This document shows positions 52,391 through 61,228 of a DNA stretch of 64,000 nucleotides, one piece after another. Position numbers and translations under genes: made by a program. The notes beneath the pieces were generated by a model. The model saw only the letters and a program-made list of their open reading frames with translations, ran no database searches and was not told where the DNA came from. How positions within the stretch are numbered: position 1 is the stretch's first letter; every line of letters starts with the position of its first letter. The stretch spans positions 1 to 64,000 of the forward strand of contig JAEYUC010000030.1 of the NCBI GenBank assembly GCA_023433705.1, in the 5' to 3' direction. This DNA comes from Pseudomonadota bacterium (GTDB taxonomy: Bacteria > Pseudomonadota > Gammaproteobacteria > Steroidobacterales > Steroidobacteraceae).

Positions 52391-52888
52391 ATGGACGCCA
52401 GAGCCAAACTTCTCGGACACCCGGTGCACCAGATGCTCGTCGTGTTCCCACTGGGGTTGCTCGCCACGGGCGTGATCTTCGATCTCGTCCACATCGGAAC
52501 GGACAACGTGATGTTCGCGTATGTCGCGTACTGGATGATGGTGGCGGGCATCGTCGGCGGCCTGCTCGCGGCGCCTTTCGGCTTCGCGGACTGGCTGAAG
52601 ATCCCGCGCGACACGCGTGCGCGGCGCATCGGCGCCGTGCACGGTCTCGGCAACCTCATCATCGTCGTGCTGTTCGTCGCCAGCGTCTGGCAGCGTGCGG
52701 ACAACGAGATGATCCCGACGACGGGCGCGTACGTGTGTTCGTTCGTGGGCGCGTTCATGGCGTTGTTCACCGCCTGGCTGGGCGGCGAGCTGGTAGATCG
52801 GCTCGGCGTCGGCGTGCACGACGGCGCCAATGTGGATGCGCCGAGCTCGCTGCGTTCGCGGCACGTGGGGGCGCATCGAGGTCCCTGA
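52391..52888 (+). CDS. DUF2231 membrane protein
   Basis: A 165-residue protein with four hydrophobic helices and the DUF2231 opening LLGHPVHQMLVVFPLGLLATGVIFDLVH, followed by GFADWLKIPRDTRARRIGAVHGLGN. The family is of unknown role, often near heme or redox genes. It may be in one transcript with the EF-hand gene. A 15-bp hairpin follows 36 bases after the stop and probably ends the transcript. Confidence 0.85.
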   Translation: MDARAKLLGHPVHQMLVVFPLGLLATGVIFDLVHIGTDNVMFAYVAYWMMVAGIVGGLLAAPFGFADWLKIPRDTRARRIGAVHGLGNLIIVVLFVASVWQRADNEMIPTTGAYVCSFVGAFMALFTAWLGGELVDRLGVGVHDGANVDAPSSLRSRHVGAHRGP

Positions 52889-52924
52889 AAACCGCCCGGA
52901 TCCAGGGCAAACAAGGCGATGAGG

Positions 52925-52955
52925 GCGGCGCCCGCTCGTGACGAGCGGGCGCCGC
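52925..52955. terminator. Perfect 15-bp hairpin after DUF2231
   Basis: Arms at 52925-52939 and 52941-52955 are perfectly complementary around a single central base, so the real loop is about 5 bases. The stem is very GC-rich but no T run follows; it may act as a Rho-independent-like or protective structure. Confidence 0.55.
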
Positions 52956-53028
52956 GTTCATCGAGACCCGCGCGCAATACGTGAAAAAACATCTGGGTCA
53001 GCGCCGGCCGCGGGTAAGCTGCGCCCGC

Positions 53029-53916
53029 ATGGAGAACGATGCGAAGACTCGCGCAAGGCAGCTGTACGTCGAAGCGCTGGAAAAAGAGGATGCGGAGGAA
53101 GATGCGGCGCTGTCGCTCTACCTCGAGTCGCTGGCTCTTCATCGGGATCAGCCCGATGCCCTCTACAACGTAGGCCTCATCTACAAGTATCGGCGGCAAT
53201 GGAAGGAATCGCTGCGATACAACCTGCTCGCGGCGGAGCTGCGTCCGGACGATGACGCGACCAACTGGAACGTCGGCATCGCCGCGACGGCGCTGCGCGA
53301 ATGGCGCGTTGCACGGGCAGCCTGGAAACGCGCTGGGATCAAAATCGAAGAAGGCGACGAGCCCATCCGCGGCAATTTCGGATTCACTCCCGTTCGACTG
53401 AATGGATTCGATGTCAGCGACGCCATGGCGGATGTCGTATGGGCGACGCGCCTGTCGCCGGTCACGGCCCGGGTCGAGAACATTCCCTTGCCCGAGTCGC
53501 GCTTCAGGTTTGGAGACGTGGTACTGCACGATGGCGCGCCGAACGGTACGCGATTGTCCGCCACCGGCGCCGAGTGCTCGGTGTTCGACGTCTTCGAACT
53601 GTTCGAGGCTTCCCGATTCGTGACGTTCGATACAGAGCTCCTCGTGCCCGAGAGCGATGCGATCGACGCGCTCCGATCGCTCTGTGCGGCGGATGGCGTT
53701 GAACTGGAAGACTGGACCGCCAACGTGCGCATCCTGTGCCGCGCCTGCAGCGAGGGGCGCCCGCACGAAGAGCACGATCACGAAGCGCAGAGTGATGAGT
53801 GGGTGGTGAAGCGGCGCGTCGGCCTTGCGTCGCCGGACGAGTCGAAGGTCAGGGACGTACTCGAGAAGTGGAGCGCGCAGGGCAAGGGCCGGATCGTCGA
53901 GTCGACGGAACCATGA
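53029..53916 (+). CDS. TPR-containing cytoplasmic protein
   Basis: A 295-residue protein of unknown function. Residues ~15-115 contain tetratricopeptide-like helices (ALSLYLESLALHRDQPDALYNVGLIYKYRRQW, LLAAELRPDDDATNWNVGIAA). The rest is a mixed domain with FRFGDVVLHDGAPNGTR and a Cys-rich acidic stretch CRACSEGRPHEEHDHEAQSDEW. Domain type resembles TPR proteins near polymorphic-toxin immunity loci, but no toxin gene is present. GTG 52981 is also open; ATG 53029 gives a more typical start. Confidence 0.65.
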   Translation: MENDAKTRARQLYVEALEKEDAEEDAALSLYLESLALHRDQPDALYNVGLIYKYRRQWKESLRYNLLAAELRPDDDATNWNVGIAATALREWRVARAAWKRAGIKIEEGDEPIRGNFGFTPVRLNGFDVSDAMADVVWATRLSPVTARVENIPLPESRFRFGDVVLHDGAPNGTRLSATGAECSVFDVFELFEASRFVTFDTELLVPESDAIDALRSLCAADGVELEDWTANVRILCRACSEGRPHEEHDHEAQSDEWVVKRRVGLASPDESKVRDVLEKWSAQGKGRIVESTEP

Positions 53917-53987
53917 GCGAGCCGCGACGCTGATACCGCAGTGATGTGGGCGGGCGTAATCTCCGGGCAAAACTCCCGGAGGCCGCC

Positions 53988-55631
53988 GTGCGACCCGTAT
54001 ACGAAACCGCCAACCATCCGGACGACCTGGTCGACTACAACCTGTTCACTTCGAACGCCGCGCTCGTCGATGCGCTCGAGCGTGAAGCAGCGGGTTCAGC
54101 GAACGACCGGCTGGCGCGGCTCGGCGAGCGGCTCGGCACGCGGGCGATGTTCGAGCTCGGCGACGCCGCGAACCGCAATCCGCCGGTATTGCAAATCTTC
54201 GATCGCTTCGGCGCGCGGCGCGACGAGGTCGAGTTCCATCCCGCGTGGCACGAGCTCATGAGCGCGCTGGTGGCGGAAGGTTTGCACACCTCTCCCTGGG
54301 CGGAGCCGCGGCCCGGCGCCCACGTGGAGCGCGCCGCGGCCTATCTACTGTGGGGCGAGATCGAAAACGGCACTCAATGCCCGGCGACGATGACCTACGG
54401 CGCCGTGCCGGCGCTCGCGCGCCAGCCGCACGACTTCGCCGACTGGATACCGCCGCTGCTGTCCCGCGAATACGACGAGCGGCTAGTGCCCATCACGCAG
54501 AAGCGCGGCGCGCTCATCGGCATGGGCATGACGGAGAAGCAGGGCGGCTCCGACGTGCGCTCCAACTCGACGCGCGCGGTGGCCACCGGAACCCCCGGTT
54601 CCGGGCGCGAATATCGCATCACCGGCCACAAGTGGTTTTTCTCCGCCCCCATGTGCGACGCCTTCCTCGTCACGGCGCAGACCGAGGGCGGCGTCTCGTG
54701 TTTCTTCGTGCCGCGCGTGCTGCCGGACGGCACGCGCAACGCGCTCTATCTACAACGCCTCAAGGACAAGGTCGGCAACCGCTCGAATGCCTCGAGCGAG
54801 GTCGAGTTCGACGACACGTACGGCCTCCTGGTGGGCGAGGAAGGACGCGGCATCCCTCGAATCCTCGAGATGGGCGTGTACACGCGCTTCGATTGCGCGA
54901 CGGGCGCGGCCGGCATCATGCACCAGTGTGTCGCGCAGGCAATCCACCATGCGCGCCACCGCTCGGCCTTCGGCAAGCTCCTCGCCGATCAGCCGCTCAT
55001 GCGCAACGTGCTCGCGGACCTGTCGCTCGAATGCGAGGCGGCGACGGCGCTCGCAATGCGCCTGGCGCGGGCGTTCGATGCCCAGAACGACGAGGCGGAG
55101 TCCGCGCTGCGTCGCGTGCTCACGCCGGTCGCCAAATACTGGATCTGCAAGCGCGCGCCCATGGTGGGCGCCGAGGCGATGGAGGTACTGGGCGGCAATG
55201 GTTATATAGAAGAAGGGCCGATCGCGCGGCGCTTCCGCGAGCTGCCGCTGAACGGTATCTGGGAAGGCTCGGGGAACATCATGTGCCTCGACGTACTGCG
55301 CGCGTTGTCGCGCGAGCCGCGCACACTCGATGCGCTGGCGGCTTTGCTGCAGGAGAACCGTTCCCGGGACGCGCGCTTCGGACAATTCGTCGCTGAGTTG
55401 CTCGACGATCTGCGGGCGGGCCCGGCCGAGGAACAGGCCCGCGCGCTGGTGGAGCGGATTGCGCTCGCCGCGCAGGCGGCCATCCTGCTGCGCGGCGGTT
55501 CGTCAGTGGTCGCGGAAGGATTCATCGCGTCGAGGATCGCGGCGAGCCCGCCGGCGGCGTTCGGCGTGCTGCCGGTGGGTCTCGACCATGCCGCGCTGAT
55601 CGCTCGCTCGCTCGCCGCTCCGGCGGATTAA
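53988..55631 (+). CDS. aidB: AidB-like acyl-CoA dehydrogenase
   Basis: A 547-residue flavoprotein close in length and motifs to E. coli AidB, an isovaleryl-CoA-dehydrogenase homologue implicated in alkylation response. Visible: RNPPVLQIFDRFGARRDEVEFHPAWHELM, GMGMTEKQGGSDVRSNSTRA, TGHKWFFSAPMCDAFLV, GAEAMEVLGGNGYIEEGPIARRFRELPLNGIWEGSGNIMCLDVLRAL. GTG 53988 follows CCCGGAGGCCGCC, a strong site, so the longer frame from 53946 is rejected. No ada or alk gene is nearby. Confidence 0.88.
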   Translation: MRPVYETANHPDDLVDYNLFTSNAALVDALEREAAGSANDRLARLGERLGTRAMFELGDAANRNPPVLQIFDRFGARRDEVEFHPAWHELMSALVAEGLHTSPWAEPRPGAHVERAAAYLLWGEIENGTQCPATMTYGAVPALARQPHDFADWIPPLLSREYDERLVPITQKRGALIGMGMTEKQGGSDVRSNSTRAVATGTPGSGREYRITGHKWFFSAPMCDAFLVTAQTEGGVSCFFVPRVLPDGTRNALYLQRLKDKVGNRSNASSEVEFDDTYGLLVGEEGRGIPRILEMGVYTRFDCATGAAGIMHQCVAQAIHHARHRSAFGKLLADQPLMRNVLADLSLECEAATALAMRLARAFDAQNDEAESALRRVLTPVAKYWICKRAPMVGAEAMEVLGGNGYIEEGPIARRFRELPLNGIWEGSGNIMCLDVLRALSREPRTLDALAALLQENRSRDARFGQFVAELLDDLRAGPAEEQARALVERIALAAQAAILLRGGSSVVAEGFIASRIAASPPAAFGVLPVGLDHAALIARSLAAPAD

Positions 55632-55664
55632 GATAGCGGCGCAATCGTCCAAAGGAGCCCTGAC

Positions 55665-56606
55665 ATGGTTCGCATTGTCCTGACTACCGCGTTGGCCGCC
55701 CTGATGTTCGCGGGGTGCTCGAAGCAGCAGCCCGCCGAAGAAACCGCGTCCGCCGGATCCGCGGAGGTCGCCGAAGGGAAGGCCGCGCAGGCGACGAGTA
55801 CGAATGCCTTCGCTTTCAGGATCGGCGAACTATCCGCGTTCGCGCTGCGGGACGGCTACTTCGAGTTCCCCAATGATCTCAAGATCTTCGGCCTGGGCAG
55901 GACGCAGCAGGAAGTCGACGCGGTACTCGCGGCCGAGGGCCTGCCTACCGACAAACTGATGCTGAGCGTGCAGCCGCTGCTGGTGAAGGCGGCGGATCGC
56001 GTGCTGTTGTTCGACACGGGACCGGCGGGCCTGTTCGGTCCGACCAGCGGTCACGTATCGAAGGCGCTCGCCGAGGCGGGAATCGATCCGCAAACCGTCA
56101 CCGACATCTTCATCTCGCATTCGCACGGCGATCACGTTGGCGGTCTCGTGAACGCCGAGGGCAAGCTCGCGTACCCGAATGCGACGATCCACCTCGCCCG
56201 TCCCGAGTGGGAGTTCATGTCCGCGAACGACCAGTACAAGCCGTGGCTTTCCACGCTGACGCCCAAGGTGGACGCGTTCGCGCCGGGCGCGCAGCTCGTG
56301 CCGGGAGTAGTGAGGGCGGTCGAGATCAAGGGCCACACGCCGGGGCACTCGGGCTACCGCATCACCTCGGGCCCGGACTCTCTTCTATATGTCGGCGACA
56401 CCCTGCATCACTCGGTGATCTCGGTGCAGAGGCCGGATTGGTCCATGGGCTTCGACGCCGACCAGGCGCTGGGAGCGCAGAGCCGCGCGGCGTTCATCGC
56501 CGACATGGAAGCCAGCGGGCAGCGGATCTACGCCGTGCACTTCCCTTTCCCGGGCATCGGCAAGTTCGCCAAGCGCGGGGAAGGGTACGTGTGGATCGCG
56601 GAGTAG
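55665..56606 (+). CDS. MBL-fold metallo-hydrolase lipoprotein
   Basis: A 313-residue envelope lipoprotein: lipobox MFAGC (Cys18), then a metallo-beta-lactamase fold with the zinc motif H152-x-H154-x-D156-H157 (HSHGDHVGG), a KGHTPGHSGYRI second histidine loop and HFPFPGIGKFAK at the end. The architecture fits quorum-quenching lactonases or other hydrolases rather than beta-lactamases. AAAGGAG precedes the ATG. It may be a separate unit from the upstream dehydrogenase (33-base gap). Confidence 0.88.
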   Translation: MVRIVLTTALAALMFAGCSKQQPAEETASAGSAEVAEGKAAQATSTNAFAFRIGELSAFALRDGYFEFPNDLKIFGLGRTQQEVDAVLAAEGLPTDKLMLSVQPLLVKAADRVLLFDTGPAGLFGPTSGHVSKALAEAGIDPQTVTDIFISHSHGDHVGGLVNAEGKLAYPNATIHLARPEWEFMSANDQYKPWLSTLTPKVDAFAPGAQLVPGVVRAVEIKGHTPGHSGYRITSGPDSLLYVGDTLHHSVISVQRPDWSMGFDADQALGAQSRAAFIADMEASGQRIYAVHFPFPGIGKFAKRGEGYVWIAE

Positions 56607-56610
56607 CTAG

Positions 56611-57147
56611 TTAGCCGGCCGGCTTGAGCTTCTGGGTGAAACGGAACTCCATCTCGCATGGAGTTCCGTGACACATCGCGGGCTTGTACTTCGTCGACAT
56701 CAACGCCTGCCTGGCGACTTCCGCCATCTTCGCGTTGCTCACGGTGCCGTGGTTCTCGGCCTTCTTCGGGACGCCATCGGGGCCCACGGTGACGGTCATG
56801 TCCAGCTCACCCTGCGCCTGGTGCTGGCGCTGCGCGAGCCTGATCGTGGTGAAGATGGTCTTGAGTCCCTTTTCCGGAAACGGCGGTTCATCGCCCGGTG
56901 CGAGCGACGAGTACATTGCGTGCAGGTACGCGCGCTGATCTTCCGTGAGCTTCCCGTACGTCCTGTTCAGCGGAATCTCGGACTCCCACTTGATGTCGCC
57001 CGTCGGACGGCCCTGCTTGAGGATCGTGCCCGTCGAAGACGTCGCATGATTCGTGTACTGGGTCGGCGCGGACGTGGACGTCTGCGCGTGTGCAGTGGAA
57101 AAGAGGAGCGCGGAAATCGCGAGACAGAGACAGGCTTTGAGGTTCAT
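56611..57147 (-). CDS. Secreted protein with TonB C-terminal-like domain
   Basis: A 178-residue exported protein (signal MNLKACLCLAISALLFSTAHAQ). The C-terminal 80 residues have the TonB-like fold pattern GELDMTVTVGPDGVPKKAENHGTVSNAKMAEVARQAL...KYKPAM, but the protein lacks a membrane anchor and proline linker, so it is not a classical energy transducer. A cysteine pair (C-HGTP-C) lies near the end. Convergent with the metallo-hydrolase gene; function unknown. Confidence 0.75.
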   Translation of the reverse strand: MNLKACLCLAISALLFSTAHAQTSTSAPTQYTNHATSSTGTILKQGRPTGDIKWESEIPLNRTYGKLTEDQRAYLHAMYSSLAPGDEPPFPEKGLKTIFTTIRLAQRQHQAQGELDMTVTVGPDGVPKKAENHGTVSNAKMAEVARQALMSTKYKPAMCHGTPCEMEFRFTQKLKPAG

Positions 57148-57325
57148 GCCGAAACTTCAGCATGCTGCAATGCGGCGGTCAATTCAGGGAAAGTAGGATC
57201 AAGTCCGGGTTTTGAACGCGAACGCACGATTCGTCACGATGTGCGACGGACAGTGGTGAAAACGAGCCGAGTTGATAGTGGACTGCACCCGGCAACGCCG
57301 GCAGGATCGCGACGCGATTCCGCGC

Positions 57326-57799
57326 TCAGGAACCTTTCTTCTGGACCTTCGAATGCGCCTCGTTCACGAGTTTGAGCGCCGCCGATCCGTACCAGGGGTG
57401 ATACTCGGCCAGCATCTCGCCGCTCTTGATCACGGGATCGGTCTCGGTGAGCGCCTTCGCCTCATCGATCGTCTTCACGTCGAAGATGAACAGCCCGCGC
57501 CAGTCGCCCGCGGGTTGACCGAAGGGTCCGGCGATCACGAGTCTGCCTTCGGCCGCGAGACGTTCCATGTTCGCGAAGTGTCCCTTGAACATCGCATCGC
57601 GCTCGGGTCCCTTGGGCACCGGCGTCGGACCGGTCCGGAGGATGACGAGCACGTACGAACGCATGCCGTAGTCATCGGCGCCTAACTTCTGCGCGAGATC
57701 GGCGTCGTAGACGGGCGCCGCCGGCGGCGAGGGTGACTCGGCCCCGGCCGGGCCTGCCGCCAGGGCCATTGTCAGCGCAAGCGTCACCAGGATCTTCAT
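57326..57799 (-). CDS. Secreted YciI-like protein
   Basis: A 157-residue protein with signal peptide MKILVTLALTMALAAGPAGA followed by a YciI-like ferredoxin-fold domain (MRSYVLVILRTGPTP, HFANMERLAAEGRLVIAGPFG, GLFIFDVKTIDEAKALTETDPVIKSGEMLAEYHPWYG). Most YciI proteins are cytoplasmic, so export is notable. ATG 57799 is used; an upstream frame start at 57829 would disrupt the signal. The 178-base gap to the next gene holds nothing I recognise. Confidence 0.8.
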   Translation of the reverse strand: MKILVTLALTMALAAGPAGAESPSPPAAPVYDADLAQKLGADDYGMRSYVLVILRTGPTPVPKGPERDAMFKGHFANMERLAAEGRLVIAGPFGQPAGDWRGLFIFDVKTIDEAKALTETDPVIKSGEMLAEYHPWYGSAALKLVNEAHSKVQKKGS

Positions 57800-57877
57800 G
57801 TCGTCCTCCCCGACGGAGCATGCCGTCACGAATCGATGCCGGGATGATACCGCCCCGACGCCCGGCTCAGGCGGTGA

Positions 57878-58369
57878 TCAGGGGTTTCGGAAAAGATCGA
57901 TGAGTACGGCCGAGACGTAAAGTCCGAGGCCGAAAATCGCGTGGGTGACGATGCTTTGCAGCCGGGCCGCGCGCGGATTGGGCGTGCGGCTCGCGGCGAA
58001 ACCGGCGCCCATCGCCGGTTGCATCACGAGGAACGGCGCCGCCACGGTCGCGATGCCGATGGCGAGCGCGGGAAGTAGCGTCGGACTCTCGAACCAGGAT
58101 GCGCCGGCGATCGCGGCCAGCAAGCCCGCGAAGGCGATGCCGACGAGGTAGTGAGCCGCCCAGCCGATGACGGGTTCGCCGCGGCGCGGCTCCGCCTTCG
58201 CGATGGGCGCATGCCGTAAGCGGCCCGCCGGCATGTGCGCGATCCACCGCCCGACGAGCGAGTAGTTGGGCATTGCCGTGCCGAACGCCTTGCTTCGCGC
58301 GACCGTCCAGAGATCCATCAGCGCCGTCGCGCCGATGCCCGTGAGAATGATGTTGCCGTGGAGTTCCAT
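57878..58369 (-). CDS. DUF2938 membrane protein
   Basis: A 163-residue protein with four hydrophobic helices and the DUF2938 features ILTGIGATALMDLWTVARSKAFG, WAAHYLVGIAFAGLL and AAPFLVMQPAMGAGFAASRTPNPRAARLQSIVTHAIFGLGLY. Function unknown. It is divergent from a MerR regulator across a 42-base gap holding a SoxR-like palindrome, so it is probably the regulated target. Confidence 0.85.
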   Translation of the reverse strand: MELHGNIILTGIGATALMDLWTVARSKAFGTAMPNYSLVGRWIAHMPAGRLRHAPIAKAEPRRGEPVIGWAAHYLVGIAFAGLLAAIAGASWFESPTLLPALAIGIATVAAPFLVMQPAMGAGFAASRTPNPRAARLQSIVTHAIFGLGLYVSAVLIDLFRNP

Positions 58370-58385
58370 GGCAGGCAGAGTGCCA

Positions 58386-58403
58386 CTTCAAGTCAACTTG
58401 AGG
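58386..58403. promoter_or_regulatory. SoxR/MerR-type palindromic operator
   Basis: CTTCAAGTCAACTTGAGG, an 18-base near-perfect palindrome whose other strand differs from the E. coli soxS SoxR box by only two bases. It lies between the divergent DUF2938 gene and the MerR gene. Confidence 0.65.
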
Positions 58404-58411
58404 TCAAGAGG

Positions 58412-58828
58412 ATGCGCGATCTGGACATCAACGAGGTGGCGAAACTCTCGGGACTGCCGGCCTCGGCGCTGCGTTACTACGAGGAGAAGGGCCTGGTGAA
58501 GTCGGTGGGGCGCCGCGGCCTCAGGCGGCTCTTCGATCCGGGTGTCGTCGACCGGCTGGCGATGATCTCGCTCGGGCGCGCGGCCGGATTTTCGCTCGAC
58601 GAGATCGCACGCATGTTCTCGCCCGACGGCAAGCCGCGCATCGACCGGGGCGTACTCGCGCGCAAGGCGGACGAACTCGACGGCACGATCCGCAAGCTGA
58701 CCGCGATGCGTGATGGATTGCGGCACGCGGTCGCGTGCAAGGCGCCGAGTCACATGGAATGCCCGACCTTCCGTCGACTGCTCGGGATCGCGGCGGGCAA
58801 GCGCATCGCCGGTCGCGGACGACCGTGA
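58412..58828 (+). CDS. MerR-family transcriptional regulator
   Basis: A 138-residue MerR protein: winged helix MRDLDINEVAKLSGLPASALRYYEEKGLVKSVGRRGLRRLF, dimerisation helix to about residue 100, then a C-terminus with CKAPSHMECPTF. Two cysteines only, not the four of the SoxR [2Fe-2S] site, so it is SoxR-like in DNA recognition but not in sensing. ATG 58412 is 9 bases after the operator; a longer frame from 58235 would run through the operator. It likely autoregulates and controls the divergent DUF2938 gene. Confidence 0.88.
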   Translation: MRDLDINEVAKLSGLPASALRYYEEKGLVKSVGRRGLRRLFDPGVVDRLAMISLGRAAGFSLDEIARMFSPDGKPRIDRGVLARKADELDGTIRKLTAMRDGLRHAVACKAPSHMECPTFRRLLGIAAGKRIAGRGRP

Positions 58829-58941
58829 TCGCTGGCGGTCATGTGTTCCCGAGCAAGCAGAGTTCGTTGGTGGCGTTTTGTGATCCGACGCGCCGCTAGC
58901 TAGTGCTATCCTGCCGGGAAAAACCAAGGGGATGGGCACTC

Positions 58942-59592
58942 GTGTACGAACTCCATGCGTTCTCTCAATCGGGCAATTGCTACAAGGTGGCCGTGCTGCT
59001 GCAGGCGCTGAACCAGCCGTGGAAGGCGGTGCACATGCCGTTTTCGGATTTCGTGGCCGGCGTGCCGCGTTCGGATGCGTTCCGCCAGGAGCAGAACGAA
59101 ATGGGCGAGGTGCCGATCCTCGACTTCGACGGCCGTCGCCTCACGCAGTCCGGCGTCATCATGACGTATCTCGCGCGAAAACATGGGGCGTACGGTGGCC
59201 GAAGTGAAGACGAACAGCTCGAGGTCCTGCGCTGGATACTGTTCGACAACCACAAGTTCACGAGTTACATGGCGACGCTGCGGTTCCTGAAATCTTTTTC
59301 GCCCAGCCAACCGGATCCCTCGGTCATGAAGTTCCTGGGCGGCCGCGTCGACAACGCATACGGCATCGTCGAGCGCCATCTCGCGGGCCGCGACTACCTG
59401 GTCGGCGACCAGCCGACGATCGCGGACATGTCGCTGTGCGGTTACCTCTTCTTCCCTCCCGAGGAAAGCGGCTACGACATCGGCAAGCAGTATCCCGCGA
59501 TGGCGCGCTGGCTGGAGCGGCTGAAGCAGCTTCCGGGATGGAAGCCGCCGTACGAACTACTGCCCGGGGAGCGCATCGCGCCGCGGTGGTAA
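58942..59592 (+). CDS. Glutathione S-transferase family protein
   Basis: A 216-residue GST. N-terminal thioredoxin fold with active-site SQSGNCYKV (Ser/Cys at positions 8-11), the EVPIL cis-proline motif and the LTQSGVI glutathione-contact loop; C-terminal helices with GDQPTIADMSLCGYLFFPPEES. The GTG at 58942 is preferred over an upstream frame start at 58903. Not in an operon; 110 bases upstream hold no recognisable element. Substrate unknown. Confidence 0.88.
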   Translation: MYELHAFSQSGNCYKVAVLLQALNQPWKAVHMPFSDFVAGVPRSDAFRQEQNEMGEVPILDFDGRRLTQSGVIMTYLARKHGAYGGRSEDEQLEVLRWILFDNHKFTSYMATLRFLKSFSPSQPDPSVMKFLGGRVDNAYGIVERHLAGRDYLVGDQPTIADMSLCGYLFFPPEESGYDIGKQYPAMARWLERLKQLPGWKPPYELLPGERIAPRW

Positions 59593-59595
59593 CGC

Positions 59596-59997
59596 TCAGT
59601 TCGAGGGGCGCTCGGGGCCCGCGGGAGATTCGGTGTGCATCACGCACTTCCAGCCGCCGCGGTCCCGGACCCACACCGACGAGTCGTTCATCTCCTGGAC
59701 GGCGCCGTTCTCGCCGCCGCGTTGCGACACCTTCTGCCTGGCGTGATAGGTGACCACGGCGGTCGAGTCGTTGGGGAACACGACGCGCATTTCACTGAGC
59801 TGGAAATCGTCGAGGACCATCGGCCCCTTCTCGACCATCTTGCGATAACCCTCATGGTCGAACTGCATCGTGCCGTGTGAACTGACCATGAGCGCGGGTT
59901 CGGTGAGCAGTCCGATCGCGGTGTCTGCGTCGTGATTCACGATCGATTGCCAGAACTTTTTCTCGAGCTCGATGATCGCGTCGCGGGGCTGGGGCAT
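59596..59997 (-). CDS. NTF2-like/DUF4440 domain protein
   Basis: A 133-residue cytoplasmic protein with the NTF2-like pattern IIELEKKFWQSIVNHDADTAIGLLTEPALMV and WVRDRGGWKCVMHTESPAG. Such folds bind small ligands or act as minor enzymes; nothing in the neighbourhood fixes a role. It is convergent with the GST gene (3-base gap). Confidence 0.8.
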   Translation of the reverse strand: MPQPRDAIIELEKKFWQSIVNHDADTAIGLLTEPALMVSSHGTMQFDHEGYRKMVEKGPMVLDDFQLSEMRVVFPNDSTAVVTYHARQKVSQRGGENGAVQEMNDSSVWVRDRGGWKCVMHTESPAGPERPSN

Positions 59998-60111
59998 GGC
60001 GTCGTTCCTCCATTCCGGGAACCGCCATCCTCCTCGCCTGCGCGCCGGCAGCGATCAGACGATCCACGCACGAACTGAAAGCAGGGTCCGACAGCCGCGC
60101 CGTGGCGGCCG

Positions 60112-60855
60112 CTAGAGACTGCCGAGCCGCACCTTCCTGCGCCAGCTGAACAGCTCGATGAAATCTCCGAACACGCGTTCGCTCAGGTGCAATGCGTGGG
60201 GCGCATGGCCGTGCGTGTCGCGCAGGATGTGGTCGAGGTGGTGCTCGGGTCCGGCGGCTTCGGCCTCGGCCCGGTACTCGGGCACGTGCAGCCAGCGCTG
60301 GATGAGGTGCTGATCCGCCTCGAGATGGAACTGCAGACCGTACGCGCGTTCGCCGAAGCGGAACGCCTGGTTGGGGCAGGTCGGCGTGCTCGCGAGATGC
60401 ACGGCGCCGGGCGGCAGGTCGAAGGTGTATGCATGCCACTGGAATACGTGCTGGCTGCCGTCGAAGTGCCGGCACAGCCGGTCCGACTGCGCGGCAGCCG
60501 TCGGATGCAACCGGTACCAGCCGATCTCGCGCACGTTGTTAGGCCGCACGTTCGCGCCGAGCGCCGCGGCCAGGAGCTGCGCGCCGAGGCATATGCCGAG
60601 GATCGGGATGTCGAGCCGCAGGGCCTCCTTGATCGCCGCGATCTCGGTGGTCAGATGCGGGTACTGGCCGGCCTGGTCCACGTTCATGGGCCCGCCCAAC
60701 ACGACCAGGCCGTTGTAGCGGTTCACGTCCGGCTGCTGCGCCGGATCGCGCGCGAAGTTGATGTAGCGAACCCGGAATCCCGATTTTCTGAGCATCGGAT
60801 CCAGCAGGCCGAGCGGTTCGCGGGGCGAGTGCTGGAAGACGAGGAGTTTGCGCAT
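60112..60855 (-). CDS. Class I glutamine amidotransferase-like protein
   Basis: A 247-residue GATase: nucleophile C89 in GICLGAQLL, and H177 / E179 in YGLQFHLE complete the triad. N-terminal VFQHSPREPLGLL and GLVVLGGPMNV match the standalone glutaminase branch (GMP-synthase-like, sometimes gamma-glutamyl hydrolases). No synthase partner is adjacent. ATG 60855 precedes a divergent ArsR gene by 58 bases. It lies near sarcosine oxidase genes, where such proteins sometimes act in polyamine or methylamine metabolism. Confidence 0.87.
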   Translation of the reverse strand: MRKLLVFQHSPREPLGLLDPMLRKSGFRVRYINFARDPAQQPDVNRYNGLVVLGGPMNVDQAGQYPHLTTEIAAIKEALRLDIPILGICLGAQLLAAALGANVRPNNVREIGWYRLHPTAAAQSDRLCRHFDGSQHVFQWHAYTFDLPPGAVHLASTPTCPNQAFRFGERAYGLQFHLEADQHLIQRWLHVPEYRAEAEAAGPEHHLDHILRDTHGHAPHALHLSERVFGDFIELFSWRRKVRLGSL

Positions 60856-60895
60856 GCAGGGCGCCTAATTTACCACTTGACCCTTTCAGGTGTGA

Positions 60896-60911
60896 ATGTG
60901 TATATACACAT
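60896..60911. promoter_or_regulatory. 16-bp perfect palindrome upstream of ArsR gene
   Basis: ATGTGTATATACACAT is perfectly self-complementary and ends 2 bases before the start codon at 60914, typical of an ArsR/SmtB-type autoregulatory operator. A frame start at 60896 would lie in the palindrome and is rejected. Confidence 0.65.
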
Positions 60912-60913
60912 AC

Positions 60914-61228
60914 ATGAATATAACGACGTTCGCGGCATTGTCGGACCCGATGCGGCTGCGCATCATCGAGACGCTTCGCGAGGGTGAGGCGCAGGTCAAT
61001 GACCTCGTCGAGCGCGTCGAGATCCAGCAATCGGGCGTTTCGCGGCATCTCGGCATCCTCTCGCGGGCCGGCTTCGTGAGCGTGCGGCCGGAAGGACAGA
61101 AGCGCTTCTATTCGCTGCGGGCCGAGCCATTCCAGGAGATCGATCAATGGGTGGCGCAATTCCGCGCCACCTGGGAGGCGCGCCTCGACCGCTTCGACGC
61201 CGCGCTCAAGAAGAGGCGCAAGAAATGA
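60914..61228 (+). CDS. ArsR-family transcriptional regulator
   Basis: A 104-residue winged-helix repressor: FAALSDPMRLRIIETLREGEAQVNDLVERVEIQQSGVSRHLGILSRAGFV, then wing VRPEGQKRFYSL. No metal-site cysteines are seen, so it is not a classical metal sensor. The TGA overlaps the ATG of the SRPBCC gene (ATGA). Regulator-SRPBCC pairs of this type are common and the ligand is usually unknown. Confidence 0.9.
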   Translation: MNITTFAALSDPMRLRIIETLREGEAQVNDLVERVEIQQSGVSRHLGILSRAGFVSVRPEGQKRFYSLRAEPFQEIDQWVAQFRATWEARLDRFDAALKKRRKK

